Shown: piece after piece, positions 10,815 through 21,390 of the stretch
How positions within the stretch are numbered: position 1 is the first letter of the stretch
How the letters are laid out: each line of letters starts with the position of its first letter
Assembly (NCBI GenBank): GCA_905250115.1
Contig: CAJNOI010000124.1
Span: 65,522-129,521 of the forward strand
From: Adineta steineri
Lineage: Eukaryota > Rotifera > Eurotatoria > Adinetida > Adinetidae
Reading direction: 5' to 3'
Length of the DNA: 64,000 nt
Position numbers and translations under genes: made by a program
The notes under the pieces: generated by a model
What the model was told of the DNA's origin: nothing
Database searches by the model: none
The model's input: the letters and a program-made list of their open reading frames with translations, nothing else

Positions 10815-12052
10815 ATGAACCAGTTTGTGTGTGGTTACACATAATATTTTATTGCTTTATTTTTTGAATAAAATTTCACTTAATATTATATGATAGTTTT
10901 TCAATTATATGTAGTGGAATGAACTAAATGAGTATCACCCATTCAAAAAGGGATTTTTATTAACAAAATTCTACTTCTTTAACTAATAGATAGTAGTTCA
11001 AAGCGTTCTTTATATCAAAAATAAAAAAATAATGTTTCATCAATTACGATGAAAATGTAATGAAATGTTTTGATAATTAAGTTGTTCACTCGATGTTAAT
11101 TGTGTTATTTAAAGTTAAGTAATTATACTACTAACAGAAAAAATGAAGAGAAACTGAAAATATACGAAGAAATAAATAGCTTCTTCTACGTAGGTCTATA
11201 TAATAGAACATCAATCACTAAAAGATTATGACGTGTATAGTCTATCTTACTCAAATCATTCATCACATAGATGCATCAGAATATCATCATCTACTTCTTT
11301 AGAAGAGAAAATGCGTTTCTATGTCTAATAAACAAGCAAATATGAGAGTGATAGAATTATTTTAATAATAAATCTGTCTTCAAACTATCGAATTGATATA
11401 CATGCTGCCTACATTTTAGTCGTTGAAGTGTTCAAATGCTTTTTTTTTAATGAATCAGTTTAAATCTTGGATTATATTTGCACGCATGTAAATATTTTTT
11501 TACCTCAAAGTACATCTGAAACGCGTTTTAATTTGCGTGCGAAACTTTAACAGTGAGCATGTTTGGATGCTTCGTAATATCGCTTTTAACCGGATCTGGA
11601 GGTGTTTTATTATGAAACCGCGTTTCAACGCATCAATTTTGCATTCCGTAACTACACGATATATTGTGTATTCTAACGTCAAAAATAGATAGTACCTGAG
11701 CTTATTAAATGATAGTGAGATATAGAAACAATTTCTCATTGAAGTAGAATCAAACAGAAATAACTCATCATTTGAGGTTTTTCATGTATATAAATGATGA
11801 TAGATATTTGACAGGTGGAAGCAACAGTGTGAATAAAGTTCATTCTTTTTATAATCTTTTGTATTTGAACCCTTTTTTCCTTCTCTAAGTACTTCCCTGG
11901 AACACGCCAACTAACAAATTCTCTATGTGTGCATTAATTCCTTTTCATTGATGTGTTTTATAACATTATTTCTCTGACGTATGTTACATATATATATATA
12001 GACAGATAATCATTACTAAAGTTACATTTTCTCTCTAGTCTATTCCATCTCA
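10815..12052. other. Intergenic, AT-rich
   Basis: AATAAA follows the kinase-like gene at about 10867. The segment 11515-11660 is less AT-rich, with GAAACGCGTTT and GAAACCGCGTTTC motifs; a minus-strand ORF across it (79 codons) has no recognisable family. The last ~100 bases lead into the GPCR gene. Confidence 0.45.
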
Positions 12053-13024
12053 ATGTCTTCATCAATATTATTATTTTCTATGCAACAATTATATCGAATT
12101 GGTGGTCCCATATTATTATTTATTGGTATTACAAGTTGTATACTAAATTTGTTAGTACTAAGAAGAATTAGTCTACGGAAAAGTCCATGCACAATGGGTT
12201 TAATTACTGTCAATATTGTCAATTTTGCCTATTTGTTTTTCGGTTTGCTTTTTACGGTACTTATAATCGGTTATAATAGCGATCCTAGTGCAAACAATAT
12301 TGGTTTTTGCAGATTTCGTAATTATATGAGCTTTATACTTGTATGTTGTGAACCATCTTGTCTTATTTTGGCATCCATCGATCGTGTATTAGTTACTTCA
12401 CCAAATGCTGGAACTCGAAGACGCAGTACACGTCGATTAATGTTCATAAGCATAATTGGTATGTGCTTATTTTGGTCTGTATTTCATATTCATGCATTGA
12501 TCTTTACACAAATTGTACAATATGGAACTAACTACTTTGTTTGTATTCGTCAACCAGGTGTATACTCTGAATTCGTAACATATTATTCACTTGTTGTTAC
12601 TGGATGTCTTCCACCTACACTCATGGCAATATTTGGCTTTTGGGCGGTGAAAAATATTCGTCAAATGCGTCGTGTTAGACATAATGCTAGTACAATAGGT
12701 ACTGGAACTGTAGTGGTTGGTGGAGCACATACTCTGCGATCCAAAGATCAACAACTTATCCGAATATTAATTATTGATATACTTAGTTATATTATTTGTA
12801 AGTATCCAGCTACAATCATGCTCATCTATCAACAAATCACAAAATACAATAATAAAACGGTTGAACAAGGACAAATTGAACAAGCAATTGTTGAACTCAT
12901 GGCCTTTCTATATTTTGTGGAAAATTGTATCGGTTGCTTCACAAATATGTTTGCATCGAAGACATTCCGTGCAGAACTAAAACGTATTCTTTTAAAATTC
13001 TCTCAATTTTTTCGTTTTCAATAA
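12053..13024 (+). CDS. Class-A-like GPCR (7TM)
   Basis: Single exon, 323 residues, with seven hydrophobic segments. TM1 contains ITSCILNLLVL, the usual N in GN/LN position. The TM3 end is ASIDRVLVTSP, a DRV in place of DRY. Paired cysteines sit before TM3 (GFCRFRNY) and in ECL2 (YFVCIRQPG). TM6 follows a basic loop (SKDQQLIRILIIDIL), and the tail reads FASKTFRAELKRILLKFSQ. It is the intact relative of the pseudogene at the window start. Such receptors are numerous in bdelloids and resemble peptide or FMRFamide-type receptors; ligand not deducible. It sits head-to-tail with the next GPCR, but the two differ greatly in sequence, so this is not a fresh tandem copy. Confidence 0.85.
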   Translation: MSSSILLFSMQQLYRIGGPILLFIGITSCILNLLVLRRISLRKSPCTMGLITVNIVNFAYLFFGLLFTVLIIGYNSDPSANNIGFCRFRNYMSFILVCCEPSCLILASIDRVLVTSPNAGTRRRSTRRLMFISIIGMCLFWSVFHIHALIFTQIVQYGTNYFVCIRQPGVYSEFVTYYSLVVTGCLPPTLMAIFGFWAVKNIRQMRRVRHNASTIGTGTVVVGGAHTLRSKDQQLIRILIIDILSYIICKYPATIMLIYQQITKYNNKTVEQGQIEQAIVELMAFLYFVENCIGCFTNMFASKTFRAELKRILLKFSQFFRFQ

Positions 13025-13657
13025 CATAAATGTAACAATTCCGACACTATAACATTGATTTTGTATTTAGTATTAATAAAAAACAAATAAATATTGTCAA
13101 GTTTAACAATACATACAAATATATTCGATACGATATGAAATGTACTACTAAATTCATTATCTTGTGGATGTGGATGTAGGTATATCTCTCCTGTATCTCG
13201 TCCACATCCAAATGACATCTATCTACATATTTTGTTCTTAATGATCTCTTTGCTTTTAGTCTCGCTCACCAAATGTTCTCACTTTTAATTATAATTATTT
13301 ATATAAAGTTTTATTTTTATTTTGCAGTATACATTCTACTATAATGATCATAATAACTCAGATGAATATAATTTATGTTTTAGTCTCTTAATTTTATTAT
13401 TAAAAAATACACAGAAAAGTAATTACATCGTTCTAGGATGATTTTAATATTAATCCTCGGTAGATAGCTGAACATGAGATAGTTTATTTGCATGTATATA
13501 TTAAAATAATTCATTAATCTTTTCTATGGATCTTATCATGTATAAATGAATCATAGATAATTATTGACATGCAATTATCTTTTTCTCATATTATAAATAA
13601 AATTTGACGATTTATGTATGCTGTCAGACTCGACATAAATTCTTCATTTTATTTAGC
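13025..13657. other. Intergenic with hairpin
   Basis: An imperfect hairpin at 13153-13213 pairs TTGTGGATGTGGATGTAGG with TCGTCCACATCCAAATGA. The rest is AT-rich. A TTTAG acceptor-like site lies just before the next start codon, so a 5' leader intron is possible. Confidence 0.5.
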
Positions 13658-14578
13658 ATGTCGAATATAACATTGATTCAAAATTATACAACTGATCAGT
13701 CGAATTATGTCAAATATATTATCATGCAAACTTGTTATATTCCATCTATTATCTGTTCTATTTTTACACTTACGAATTTATTATTAAATCGTAATCTTCG
13801 CTTAGCTCTTCATAATCATACATCAATTATATTATTATGTATTTCTATTTTTGATTCATTTTTCAATCATCCTTTGACATTAAATTATCTACGTATTAGT
13901 CATATAGTACCATCAACTGACGGATTATGTCTCTTTTGGAATTTTACTAATTCAATATTTGTTGTTTCAACTTATTGGACAGTTGCATGGGGTTCTATTG
14001 AAAAACATTTATTTATATTTTATTCAACATTATTTGCTACACAACGTCGACGAATATTATTTCATTACATACCTCTTCTATTCACAACTTTTATTTATCC
14101 AGTTGTATCGAATATCATAATCATTCTATTTTATCCATGTGAAAATCATTTTAATATGATGTCACTTTACTGTGCATTTCCATGTGCATTATATATTCAA
14201 TCTGTAGCATTGTATACTCGATTTGCACATAATTTTATACCAACTTTTACTGTAGTTGGTTTTACCTTAGCTCTGCTTGTACGTGTAATTAAACAAAAAC
14301 GACAAATGCAGAATAATCAATTCAATTGGCGTAAATTTCGTCGAATGATTAGTCAACTATTGCTTCTCGTAGGTCTCTTCCTTTCAGTAACCTTACCAGC
14401 AACGACTGTAAGTATTATTCAAAATTGTTGTCTACCAACTTTTGCTGCTACTTTACAAAAATCTTATTTTAATTTTCTAATTCGATTTCTTACAATGTTC
14501 ATGCCATTTATTTGTCTTATTTCATTTCCTGAAATTTGGTCTAAATTATTATGGTGGAATAATATTCAAATTCATTGA
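13658..14578 (+). CDS. Divergent 7TM receptor (EKH in place of DRY)
   Basis: Single exon, 306 residues from the ATG at 13658, chosen because it gives a short extracellular N-terminus with N-glycosylation sites (MSNITLIQNYT); the upstream in-frame codons lack a Met. Seven hydrophobic helices are visible. TM3 ends WGSIEKHLFIF, a form typical of a large bdelloid GPCR group rather than canonical DRY. Cysteines in the TM3 start (GLCLFWNF) and ECL2 (LYCAFPC) can form the usual disulfide. Intracellular loop 3 is basic (KQKRQMQNN...RKFRRM). Likely chemosensory or peptide receptor; ligand unknown. Confidence 0.8.
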   Translation: MSNITLIQNYTTDQSNYVKYIIMQTCYIPSIICSIFTLTNLLLNRNLRLALHNHTSIILLCISIFDSFFNHPLTLNYLRISHIVPSTDGLCLFWNFTNSIFVVSTYWTVAWGSIEKHLFIFYSTLFATQRRRILFHYIPLLFTTFIYPVVSNIIIILFYPCENHFNMMSLYCAFPCALYIQSVALYTRFAHNFIPTFTVVGFTLALLVRVIKQKRQMQNNQFNWRKFRRMISQLLLLVGLFLSVTLPATTVSIIQNCCLPTFAATLQKSYFNFLIRFLTMFMPFICLISFPEIWSKLLWWNNIQIH

Positions 14579-14819
14579 GCTTGAACTTTTTGTTATTGTT
14601 TTTCTTCATTTATATAATCATGTATTTCCGTTGTCATGTTTCAATGTGTTTTTGTTGTGAGATGAGTCTTTTACATTATGGCGTATCTAATAAAAACGAA
14701 TGGGTTTTTAATTTGATCCATTTATTAAGAGCAGTGACGAACCAGCGGCTCAGATGTAGGTATGTTAATAAGCTCTAATACCATACCATGATAAAAAGAC
14801 TGCGTAGCTATTATCTACA
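14579..14819. other. Intergenic
   Basis: Spacer between the GPCR and the hAT relic. It may include part of the decayed transposon 3' end. No gene seen. Confidence 0.4.
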
Positions 14820-15178
14820 TTTATGCTGCAAACGAAGCTGCCTTATTCTGATGTAATCCATTTGAACTATATTAATTTCAAAATGTTTTTGAATATTCAA
14901 AAAGGCAACACCTGACAATCTTTCCTATCCCATACTATTTCTTAAAGAAGTTTTTAATCTTCTTAACGACAAGAAACTTCGTTTACATTCATCGATGACA
15001 ATGCTATGTGAAAATTGTTTTCCAGAATGAATTTAGCTGCGTCTAATAAATTCATCTTCTGATCGTTTATCTTAGTTTGGGAAAGTCGCTGCTCAGCTTT
15101 TAGATCATCATAACTAGATGAATAATATTCTGTTAAATCCTGAAGTTCTTTTTCAGTTAATAATTCTTGACTATATGC
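14820..15178 (-). pseudogene. hAT transposase C-terminal relic
   Basis: Read on the minus strand, one frame gives helical sequence ending LLDAAKFILENNFHIAL and an adjacent frame gives LRRLKTSLRNSMG then ERLSGVAFLNIQK. This is the hAT dimerisation region (typically RSFSxLRRLKTYLRSTMxxERLxGLALLxI) as found in ZMYM1/DUF4371-type elements. The relic has at least one frameshift and one in-frame stop, and no terminal repeats were found, so it is an old dead copy. Its N-terminal part is not recognisable above 15.2 kb. Confidence 0.75.
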
Positions 15179-16314
15179 ATAAATAAATATTATATTTAAT
15201 TTTTTTAGGTATGATAATTATTGATGGAACGTGTCGAATTTTATCCGTTTTGCCTAGATGATTATCGTCCTTTTCTAGTTTTAACTAAGTTTCAAAGAAA
15301 AAAGATCAAATCATGATAATTACATGATTTTCTCTAAAATTTTGAATTTTTAAAGAATAGATGATATTTGATTAGCTACAAAATTCTTAGATATAGTTTC
15401 ATTTAATATAAAATAGAGGGTCTGAATTCGTTTATCTAAAAATCATTCATTTGATGAATTGAGTTCTTTGAAAATATTTGCAAGATAAAATGAAGTTTTA
15501 CCAACAGGGACAGAGCAAGACGTCATCCACTTTAAAACTTTTTTTGAAGTACACACTTCTAAAGTTCCACCATTTCCCTCTTCACTTGTTTTAATAATGT
15601 TGAAATAACAAATAATAAATATAATAGAATCGATAAATAATTTTTTGTATTGTAAAGTTAAATTTCAGACATAGGAGTTGATCTGTATTTGTTTGTTATT
15701 CGATATATGAATGAATTTGAATATAAAATTCAAATAACAAAGTTTTTTTTTCTCTAAATATAAATATCCTTCATATGACTATATCAATTTTTTGTGATTT
15801 TCTAATTCCATAAGTGTCATCTATGATTATAAAAGAATATTATTCATAAATATATTGCCTAGGTGTATAATATCAATTTTGAAGATTAAGTTTTATAGTC
15901 GTTTATAATATTTTTAATTATATTTTCTATTACTGTCTTTAAAAATGAGGTTATAATGTCAAACAGATCAGCTCATGTCGACCGTTGTGTACTGAGTGAA
16001 GAAACACGTCCGATATGTAAAATGCAAAACTTGAGAGAAACGACAAAATTGGTGTTTTTTTACTTTCTACATTTATTTTCTTGTCGTTTCTGCAAGAGAA
16101 AAAACGCGATAGAAGAAAAAAATACAAGCATGCGAAGAAATAAATCATGGGGTGAAACAATCATTTTTTTCATTCTGTAGAGAATGTAAGAGTAACAACA
16201 CGCCGCGTCAATAACATTTTCTTTTTTTTATATAAACAAGTGGTGTTTTTTTTCCTAACTATTCTAAACATATTCAATTTAATATCATATCATCTTTTTA
16301 GAATACAAATAAAA
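15179..16314. other. Intergenic, AT-rich
   Basis: Possibly contains further decayed transposon sequence up to about 15.6 kb, but no motif can be named. Short overlapping ORFs near 15.95-16.18 kb have no family features. The last stretch (TTTTTAG at about 16300) may be the acceptor of a leader intron for nuclear receptor 2. Confidence 0.4.
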
Positions 16315-17551
16315 ATGTTAACAACAAATGCAACGTTAAATCTTCCATTGACAATTAAAACGGAACCATCAACAAAAAAACAAAATTTATCTGAATGTCG
16401 AATATGTGGCGCTCCTGCTCAATATGCATTTTTTGGTGCTATTTCTTGTAATTCATGTAAAATGTTTTTTAAACGAAATGCTACTCTTGAACAAGTTTGT
16501 TTTGTTTATTTTTACATAATAATTATTCGTATGATTTAGGAAACATTCAAATGTAATTTTGATGGGTATTGTGAAATAAAACGAAGTAATCGTCATATGT
16601 GTGCACCATGTCGACTTAAGAAATGTTTTCAAAATGGAATGTCTACTGATAAATTTCGACCATCAAGGCTACCTAAATTAAAAACAAAATCAATAGTTAA
16701 AGTAGAACCACGATATCAATCAGAAAAAGTAAGATAATAAAAATATACGATATATTTTTCTTATTTATTTTTGTTAGTTATCAATATTAAATTCTATAAA
16801 ACCAGATCATTCATTATTAACTACTAGTCAATGGACACTTCTCTCAAATTTATATAATACTTTTGATGAATCTCAACTTGTATTACTTGGTAAATCTTTA
16901 GTAGACACTCATAATTCTTTCCAACCAATAAATATGACATATCAAAGACTGTCAGAAAAATTTTCATCATGTATTTATGAAACAACAGGAAGATATCTTC
17001 GTTTGAATGATGATATTTGTAAATTATCATTTACTGATCGTTCCATATTACTTCGTAATGCTGCAGATAATGTATCTTGCATGACTTCGACATTTATTAA
17101 ACATCATTTTGGTTTATTTAGTCTAGATTCTTATATGAAAATTATGACTGCAATGTTTGACAATCGTGGAATTGCTCTTACTCTAGAGACAATGAAATTT
17201 ATTTATCCAGATATTATAATATTTAAATTAGCACTTTCATTATTTGCTCTATCAAAAACTATTTATTCATATTCTCCAAATATTTCAATAGATTCAACAA
17301 ATTCTTCTACAATATTTCATATTCAAAATAAATATGCAGAAGTTACATGGAAATATCTTAATTATAGATATGGTTGGTATGAAGCTGTTAAACATTTTCA
17401 TAGTATCATATATTGGCTTATGGCTTTAACGGTGTACATGGATCCTGTACAAATTTATAGTACACATGTTGATAATATTGATTCTCTTGTTGAACTAACT
17501 GAACTTACACTTATATTAGATGATGTTGAGGAAATAGTAGATACAAAATAG
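16315..17551 (+). CDS. Nuclear receptor 2 (zinc-finger DBD plus ligand-binding domain)
   Basis: Three exons: 16315-16494, 16540-16728 and 16778-17551; predicted 380 residues. Zinc-finger domain at about residues 28-94: CRICG...CNSCKMFFKR, then CNFDGYC and CAPCRLKKCFQNGM, with all eight cysteines. P-box CNSCKMFFKR is again atypical. Two psi-K-x-E sumoylation-like motifs flank the DNA-binding domain (IKTEP near residue 15, VKVEP in the hinge). The ligand-binding domain opens LLTTSQWTLLSNL and ends EVTWKYLNYRYGWYEAVKHF, clearly paralogous to receptor 1. The three exon boundaries match receptor 1 in position, so the two share ancestry. Convergent with the sirtuin gene, about 220 bp away. Confidence 0.86.
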
Positions 17552-17770
17552 TAATAAACGATTTTTATGTTATATGTGCTTATTGTTAAATCTTTAAAAT
17601 ACATAGAAAAAAAATAAACTGAAAGTATATTTATTCTACAGTATTGATCAAATCTTTATAGAATATCAATGAAATAAATTATGAAAATCTTAATCGAATG
17701 CGAAGTTTACATCGTTGAACTAAGTATAAAAGATAGAAAATCTTTTCATTCGACTATTTATTTACATAAA

Positions 17771-18746
17771 TTAAGAAAGATGTTGTAATAATTTAGGTAA
17801 AATAGTAATGGCTCGATCGCGTAGATGATAGCGTACAACATGTGATACTTCAGTATCACCTGGATTAATTTCAATTGTAATTGCATTTTTACGTGCAGCA
17901 CGCAGCACCGGTTCGGCAATATATGGAAATACGCTAGTTGTACCAATACTAATAACAGCATCTAAACCTTTGTTTATTATTTCATAAAGTTGCGTTATTG
18001 CATGCATTGGTAACATCTCACCAAATAAAACAATACGTGGTCGTACGAGTGCACCACAACGTTCACAATCTGGTGGTATTTTCATACCTTCGAAATTAGT
18101 AACATGTTTTTCATAATTACAAGAAGTGCAAAATAGATCTTGAATATTTCCATGAATTTCGATGAGATTTTTCGTACCGGCACTTCGATGTAAACCATCG
18201 ACATTTTGTGTGAGTATAGTAAGATGTTCAAATTTTGATTCAAGAGCAACGAGTGCTTTGTGTGCAGCATTGGGTTTAGCGGAACGACAAGCAGACTCGA
18301 TTTGATAAATATATTTCCAACAAATATCCGGTCGTGTTTGCATTATGTGACCAGAAAGAGCCTCTTCAATTACCATTCCATCTTCAGTCTCTTCTCCATC
18401 GCTATAGAGACCACCGATGCCACGATATGTTGGTAGTCCAGAATCAGCAGAAATACCTGCACCAGTAATAACTAGTACACGTTTAGCATGGCGAAGTTCG
18501 CTAACAGCTTTCTTCTATAAGAAAAAACCATTCGATAAAGATGAATATTAACACATTACAATATAAAACTATTCATGATGTGAGTGTATGTGATCTTACC
18601 AAAATTGATTCTTCTTTTAGAGTAGATGTTTGTGTTGGTATATGATTTTCAGTAGAAAAATATCTTTGACTTAATTTGAAAATATACTTGCGATTTGCGT
18701 TAATGATTGACAAAAACTGACGTTGAATTTGATATAACATATTCAT
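17771..18746 (-). CDS. Bacterial-type sirtuin (NAD-dependent deacylase) with mitochondrial-like leader
   Basis: Two exons on the minus strand: 18600-18746 and 17771-18514, intron 85 bp; 296 residues. Exon 2 holds the complete catalytic domain: GAGISADSGLPTYRG (~residue 66), TQNVDGLHRSAG, catalytic His in IEIHGN (~171), zinc cysteines CTSC (~178) and CERCG (~199), and the NAD-pocket GTTSVFPY. The run PTYRGIGGLYSDG...EEALSG and CWKYIYQIESACR is what I know from proteobacterial Sir2 proteins, not from animal SIRT1-7. Exon 1 encodes 49 residues rich in R/K/S/Q with almost no acids early on (IQRQFLS, KLSQRYFST), a typical matrix-targeting presequence. Removal of acyl groups from mitochondrial proteins is inferred; the exact acyl preference cannot be read. 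Confidence 0.86.
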
Positions 18747-18975
18747 GAATAAATACAAAAAATGTTCTTCTTCATTAATCGTAATTTAAATTCATTCTTT
18801 TTTTATGAGAGTATTTTACAATACAATAGATCGTTTGTTCATTTACTAAATATCTGTACAAAAGTAAGAAATTTCTATACGTCAATTGTAAGAATGAATC
18901 GTATTAGAAGAAAGAATATCTACATTGTTGTTGAACGACATCTGTCATGCGATATTTTTTTCATGGGGTTAACAC
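18747..18975. other. Intergenic
   Basis: Upstream region of the sirtuin gene, likely its promoter. No clear element. Confidence 0.4.
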
Positions 18976-18984
18976 AAATTAATT

Positions 18985-19383
18985 GGGTACAAATTAAATG
19001 GTCAGTTTTTTATTCAAAATGATCAGTAAAAGGCGATCAGTAATTAAGGCTGTTTTATCAGTAAAAAACTGAAACAGTCAGTAGAATAATTAATAGTCAC
19101 TGACTTTTGGATTTGATTAGTAGTTTAATTATTTTATCCGTAAAATAATGAATTTATCAGTATCTAAACTAAAATATCAGTAGTTAATTATGTTTGATCA
19201 GTGAATCATCGCATTTATATCAGTTTTCACCGTTCTGTAAATATATTTACTGATCGTAATTACTGACATTCGACATTATTTACTGCTCAAAAATGATATA
19301 TTTACTGATCGAAAAATACTGATCACTTTGTAAAAAAACAACTGATAATTCAGTATAAAAAATTGATCATTTAAATACTACCC
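18985..19383. mobile_element. 399-bp foldback/MITE with GATCAGTA subrepeats
   Basis: Termini are imperfect inverted repeats of about 100 bp beginning GGGTACAAATTAAATGGTCAG (left) and ending with the complement of GGGTAGTATTTAAATGATCA. A 9-bp duplication AAATTAATT flanks it at 18976-18984 and 19384-19392. The interior is packed with GATCAGTA/TACTGATC octamers in both orientations. A 9-bp duplication fits the Mutator-like superfamily, but family assignment is tentative. Non-coding. Confidence 0.8.
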
Positions 19384-19392
19384 AAATTAATT

Positions 19393-19654
19393 CACTTTTA
19401 ATTATTATAAAGTATGATTAAAAATATTTTTTAATGTGAATCTAAACAAGAAATAAAGATAAATTAATGCCATTAGTCTTGCTGTCGGTGATATAGACTA
19501 ATTCGTTAGGAGTGTATTGCAAATTAAATTGAATAGAATAATATCCGGTTTGTAAATTAATTATCTCAATTAAAACTATAATTCAGTCAATGGGTAAAAT
19601 ATGATATTTTCCGTAATTATATTGCCCGTCATCACTGTTGAATTAATTACTTTT
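19393..19654. other. Spacer between two MITEs
   Basis: AT-rich, no gene recognised. Confidence 0.4.
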
Positions 19655-19662
19655 ATAATTTA

Positions 19663-19834
19663 TCTAGAGGTGTGCGGTGTCGGTGCAAATACTGAAAAAA
19701 CTGGCACTGAAGTTTATTGATATAGATGTGTCTGACATATCAGTAAACGTCAGTGCACAGCCATCATCAGGATTTCAGTATATTTCAATGTCGGTCGTAT
19801 TGGTGATTAGTAAACTGGTACCGCACATCCCTAA
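19663..19834. mobile_element. 172-bp hAT-like MITE
   Basis: Ends TCTAGAGGTGTGCGG and complement of TTAGGGATGTGCGG form inverted repeats. The 8-bp direct repeat ATAATTTA lies at 19655-19662 and 19835-19842. The interior repeats CGGTG, CAGTG and ATATCAGTA-type words. Size, ends and duplication length fit a short non-autonomous hAT element. Confidence 0.7.
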
Positions 19835-19842
19835 ATAATTTA

Positions 19843-20193
19843 CCGCATCACTCAATTTTCAATAAATTATTCTAGTTGTTTATATCAAAAATTTAGTTTT
19901 GTTAAGAATTGTAAGTACAAAGAATTCACAATAATCATCTATCATATATGACAGTTTAAATCATTTCATCATAATTTGTATTTTCTTGACATATTTACCT
20001 AGAAAAAGAATGCATTGCCTTTTATTAGTATAAAAGAGAAATAATTATCTTAAGTAATTCGCATAAGAGATATAGAGAATGCTGACATGCATATATATTT
20101 TTCTTTAAGTATAGTAGATTCTAAACTCATCAATTTACTTAGCAAGAGCAGATCTTGAAAAAAAAAATATTATTCATTTAAAAAATAGTTAAC
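19843..20193. other. Intergenic, AT-rich
   Basis: Probable upstream region of the GPCR at 20.2 kb. Nothing else recognised. Confidence 0.4.
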
Positions 20194-21135
20194 ATGTCAA
20201 GCGGTAATTCAACCAACAGCACATTATTTCCTGATAGACTGGTTACCCCTATTATTATTATTATTCTTGATATTTTTGGTATTAGTTCTTGTATCATCGG
20301 TATTTGTAAAACATCGATACTTATTTTATTAATCTTGATCCAACGTCGATTAATAAAATCAAAAGATAAAATTCTTTTTCTTCTTAGCTTAAATATGTAT
20401 ATAAGCATATTTGTATCACATCTCTGTTTTTTGTATACATTCACTTCAATGCTCATAGGTCATCTCTATCCAAATAAACCAGAAACAAATTTTGATACAT
20501 GGACATGTCATTTCATAATATATTTGGCAACTGTTGCTATTGTTTCTACACTCTATTCAAATACTTTTCAAGCTCTTCATCGATTTATAAGAATTATTTA
20601 TTACAATCGTCCTGCATTCTATCGAAATATATATCTGTATATTTTCGGTTTAATCATTCAAATTTTACTAAGTGCACTTCAACCATTGCCAATTCATCTT
20701 ACAGGCCACTTTCGATATGAAGATTATCATTGTCAAGTTCGTCTAATAGATTGGCGTGGAATAATAATGGGAGCTGTTATTGTATGGCTTTTACCTGTCT
20801 TACCTACAATAATAATCTATATATATACAATACATTTTATACGCCGTTATAGTTTATTGTTTACTCTACAACAACGATCAAGAATCAAACGAGATGTTAC
20901 TATTATAAAACGTCTTGTATTGTTAATTGTTTTTATCCTTGTATTTGGTATACCTGCATGTTGTACAACTATTGTGTATTATATATTTGGATATGTTGAT
21001 TGGTGGGCAAATCATTTAACATGGTTGACATTTGTATTATCTTTTATTGGTATAAGTATTTTACAAACATGTTATTCTCCACATCTGCGTATTTTATGGG
21101 TGAGAATATTAAATAGATCAATCAGACCACAATAA
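20194..21135 (+). CDS. Divergent class-A-like GPCR (7TM)
   Basis: Single exon, 313 residues. N-terminus MSSGNSTNSTLF carries two N-glycosylation sequons, as in extracellular GPCR N-termini. Seven hydrophobic helices follow; TM2 reads LFLLSLNMYISIFV, TM3 ends FQALHRFIRIIYY (HRF replaces DRY), and the disulfide cysteines are in WTCHFIIY and DYHCQVRL. Loop 3 is basic (QQRSRIKRDVTIIKRL). TM6 keeps a Pro (VFGIPACC). It belongs to a third subtype compared with the receptors at 12 and 13.7 kb, consistent with the wide GPCR repertoire of bdelloids. Ligand unknown. Confidence 0.82.
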   Translation: MSSGNSTNSTLFPDRLVTPIIIIILDIFGISSCIIGICKTSILILLILIQRRLIKSKDKILFLLSLNMYISIFVSHLCFLYTFTSMLIGHLYPNKPETNFDTWTCHFIIYLATVAIVSTLYSNTFQALHRFIRIIYYNRPAFYRNIYLYIFGLIIQILLSALQPLPIHLTGHFRYEDYHCQVRLIDWRGIIMGAVIVWLLPVLPTIIIYIYTIHFIRRYSLLFTLQQRSRIKRDVTIIKRLVLLIVFILVFGIPACCTTIVYYIFGYVDWWANHLTWLTFVLSFIGISILQTCYSPHLRILWVRILNRSIRPQ

Positions 21136-21330
21136 TAACATTTTCACCCTTTACTGTACCTCATTTTGTTCTTAATTTTAATATATATGTTTTCGTTTTT
21201 CTTCTAAAATAAACAAAAGTTTTACTATCCAGTTCATCCATAGAAGATTCACCAAGTACAGACTGAAATCGCTTTCTGACGAAGACAAATGTGTTCTAGC
21301 AAAAAAGATCACGCATACTACTTGGTAGAG

Positions 21331-21390
21331 AAGGGTGTGAGTGTGTGGATGTAGGTGTTTCTTCTCTAAACTCACACCTACACCCTGCTT
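21331..21390. repeat. Telomere-like hairpin
   Basis: AAGGGTGTGAGTGTGTGGATG opposite CTCACACCTACACCCTGCTT with a loop of about 20 bp. It lies some 200 bp after the GPCR stop codon. Confidence 0.7.

Noticed and set aside
11500-11739. 79-codon minus ORF, looked possibly transposase-like
   Set aside because: No motif of Tc1, hAT or piggyBac could be confirmed.
15951-16180. Opposing ORFs upstream of nuclear receptor 2
   Set aside because: Overlap each other on both strands; Phe/Lys low complexity; likely leader region.
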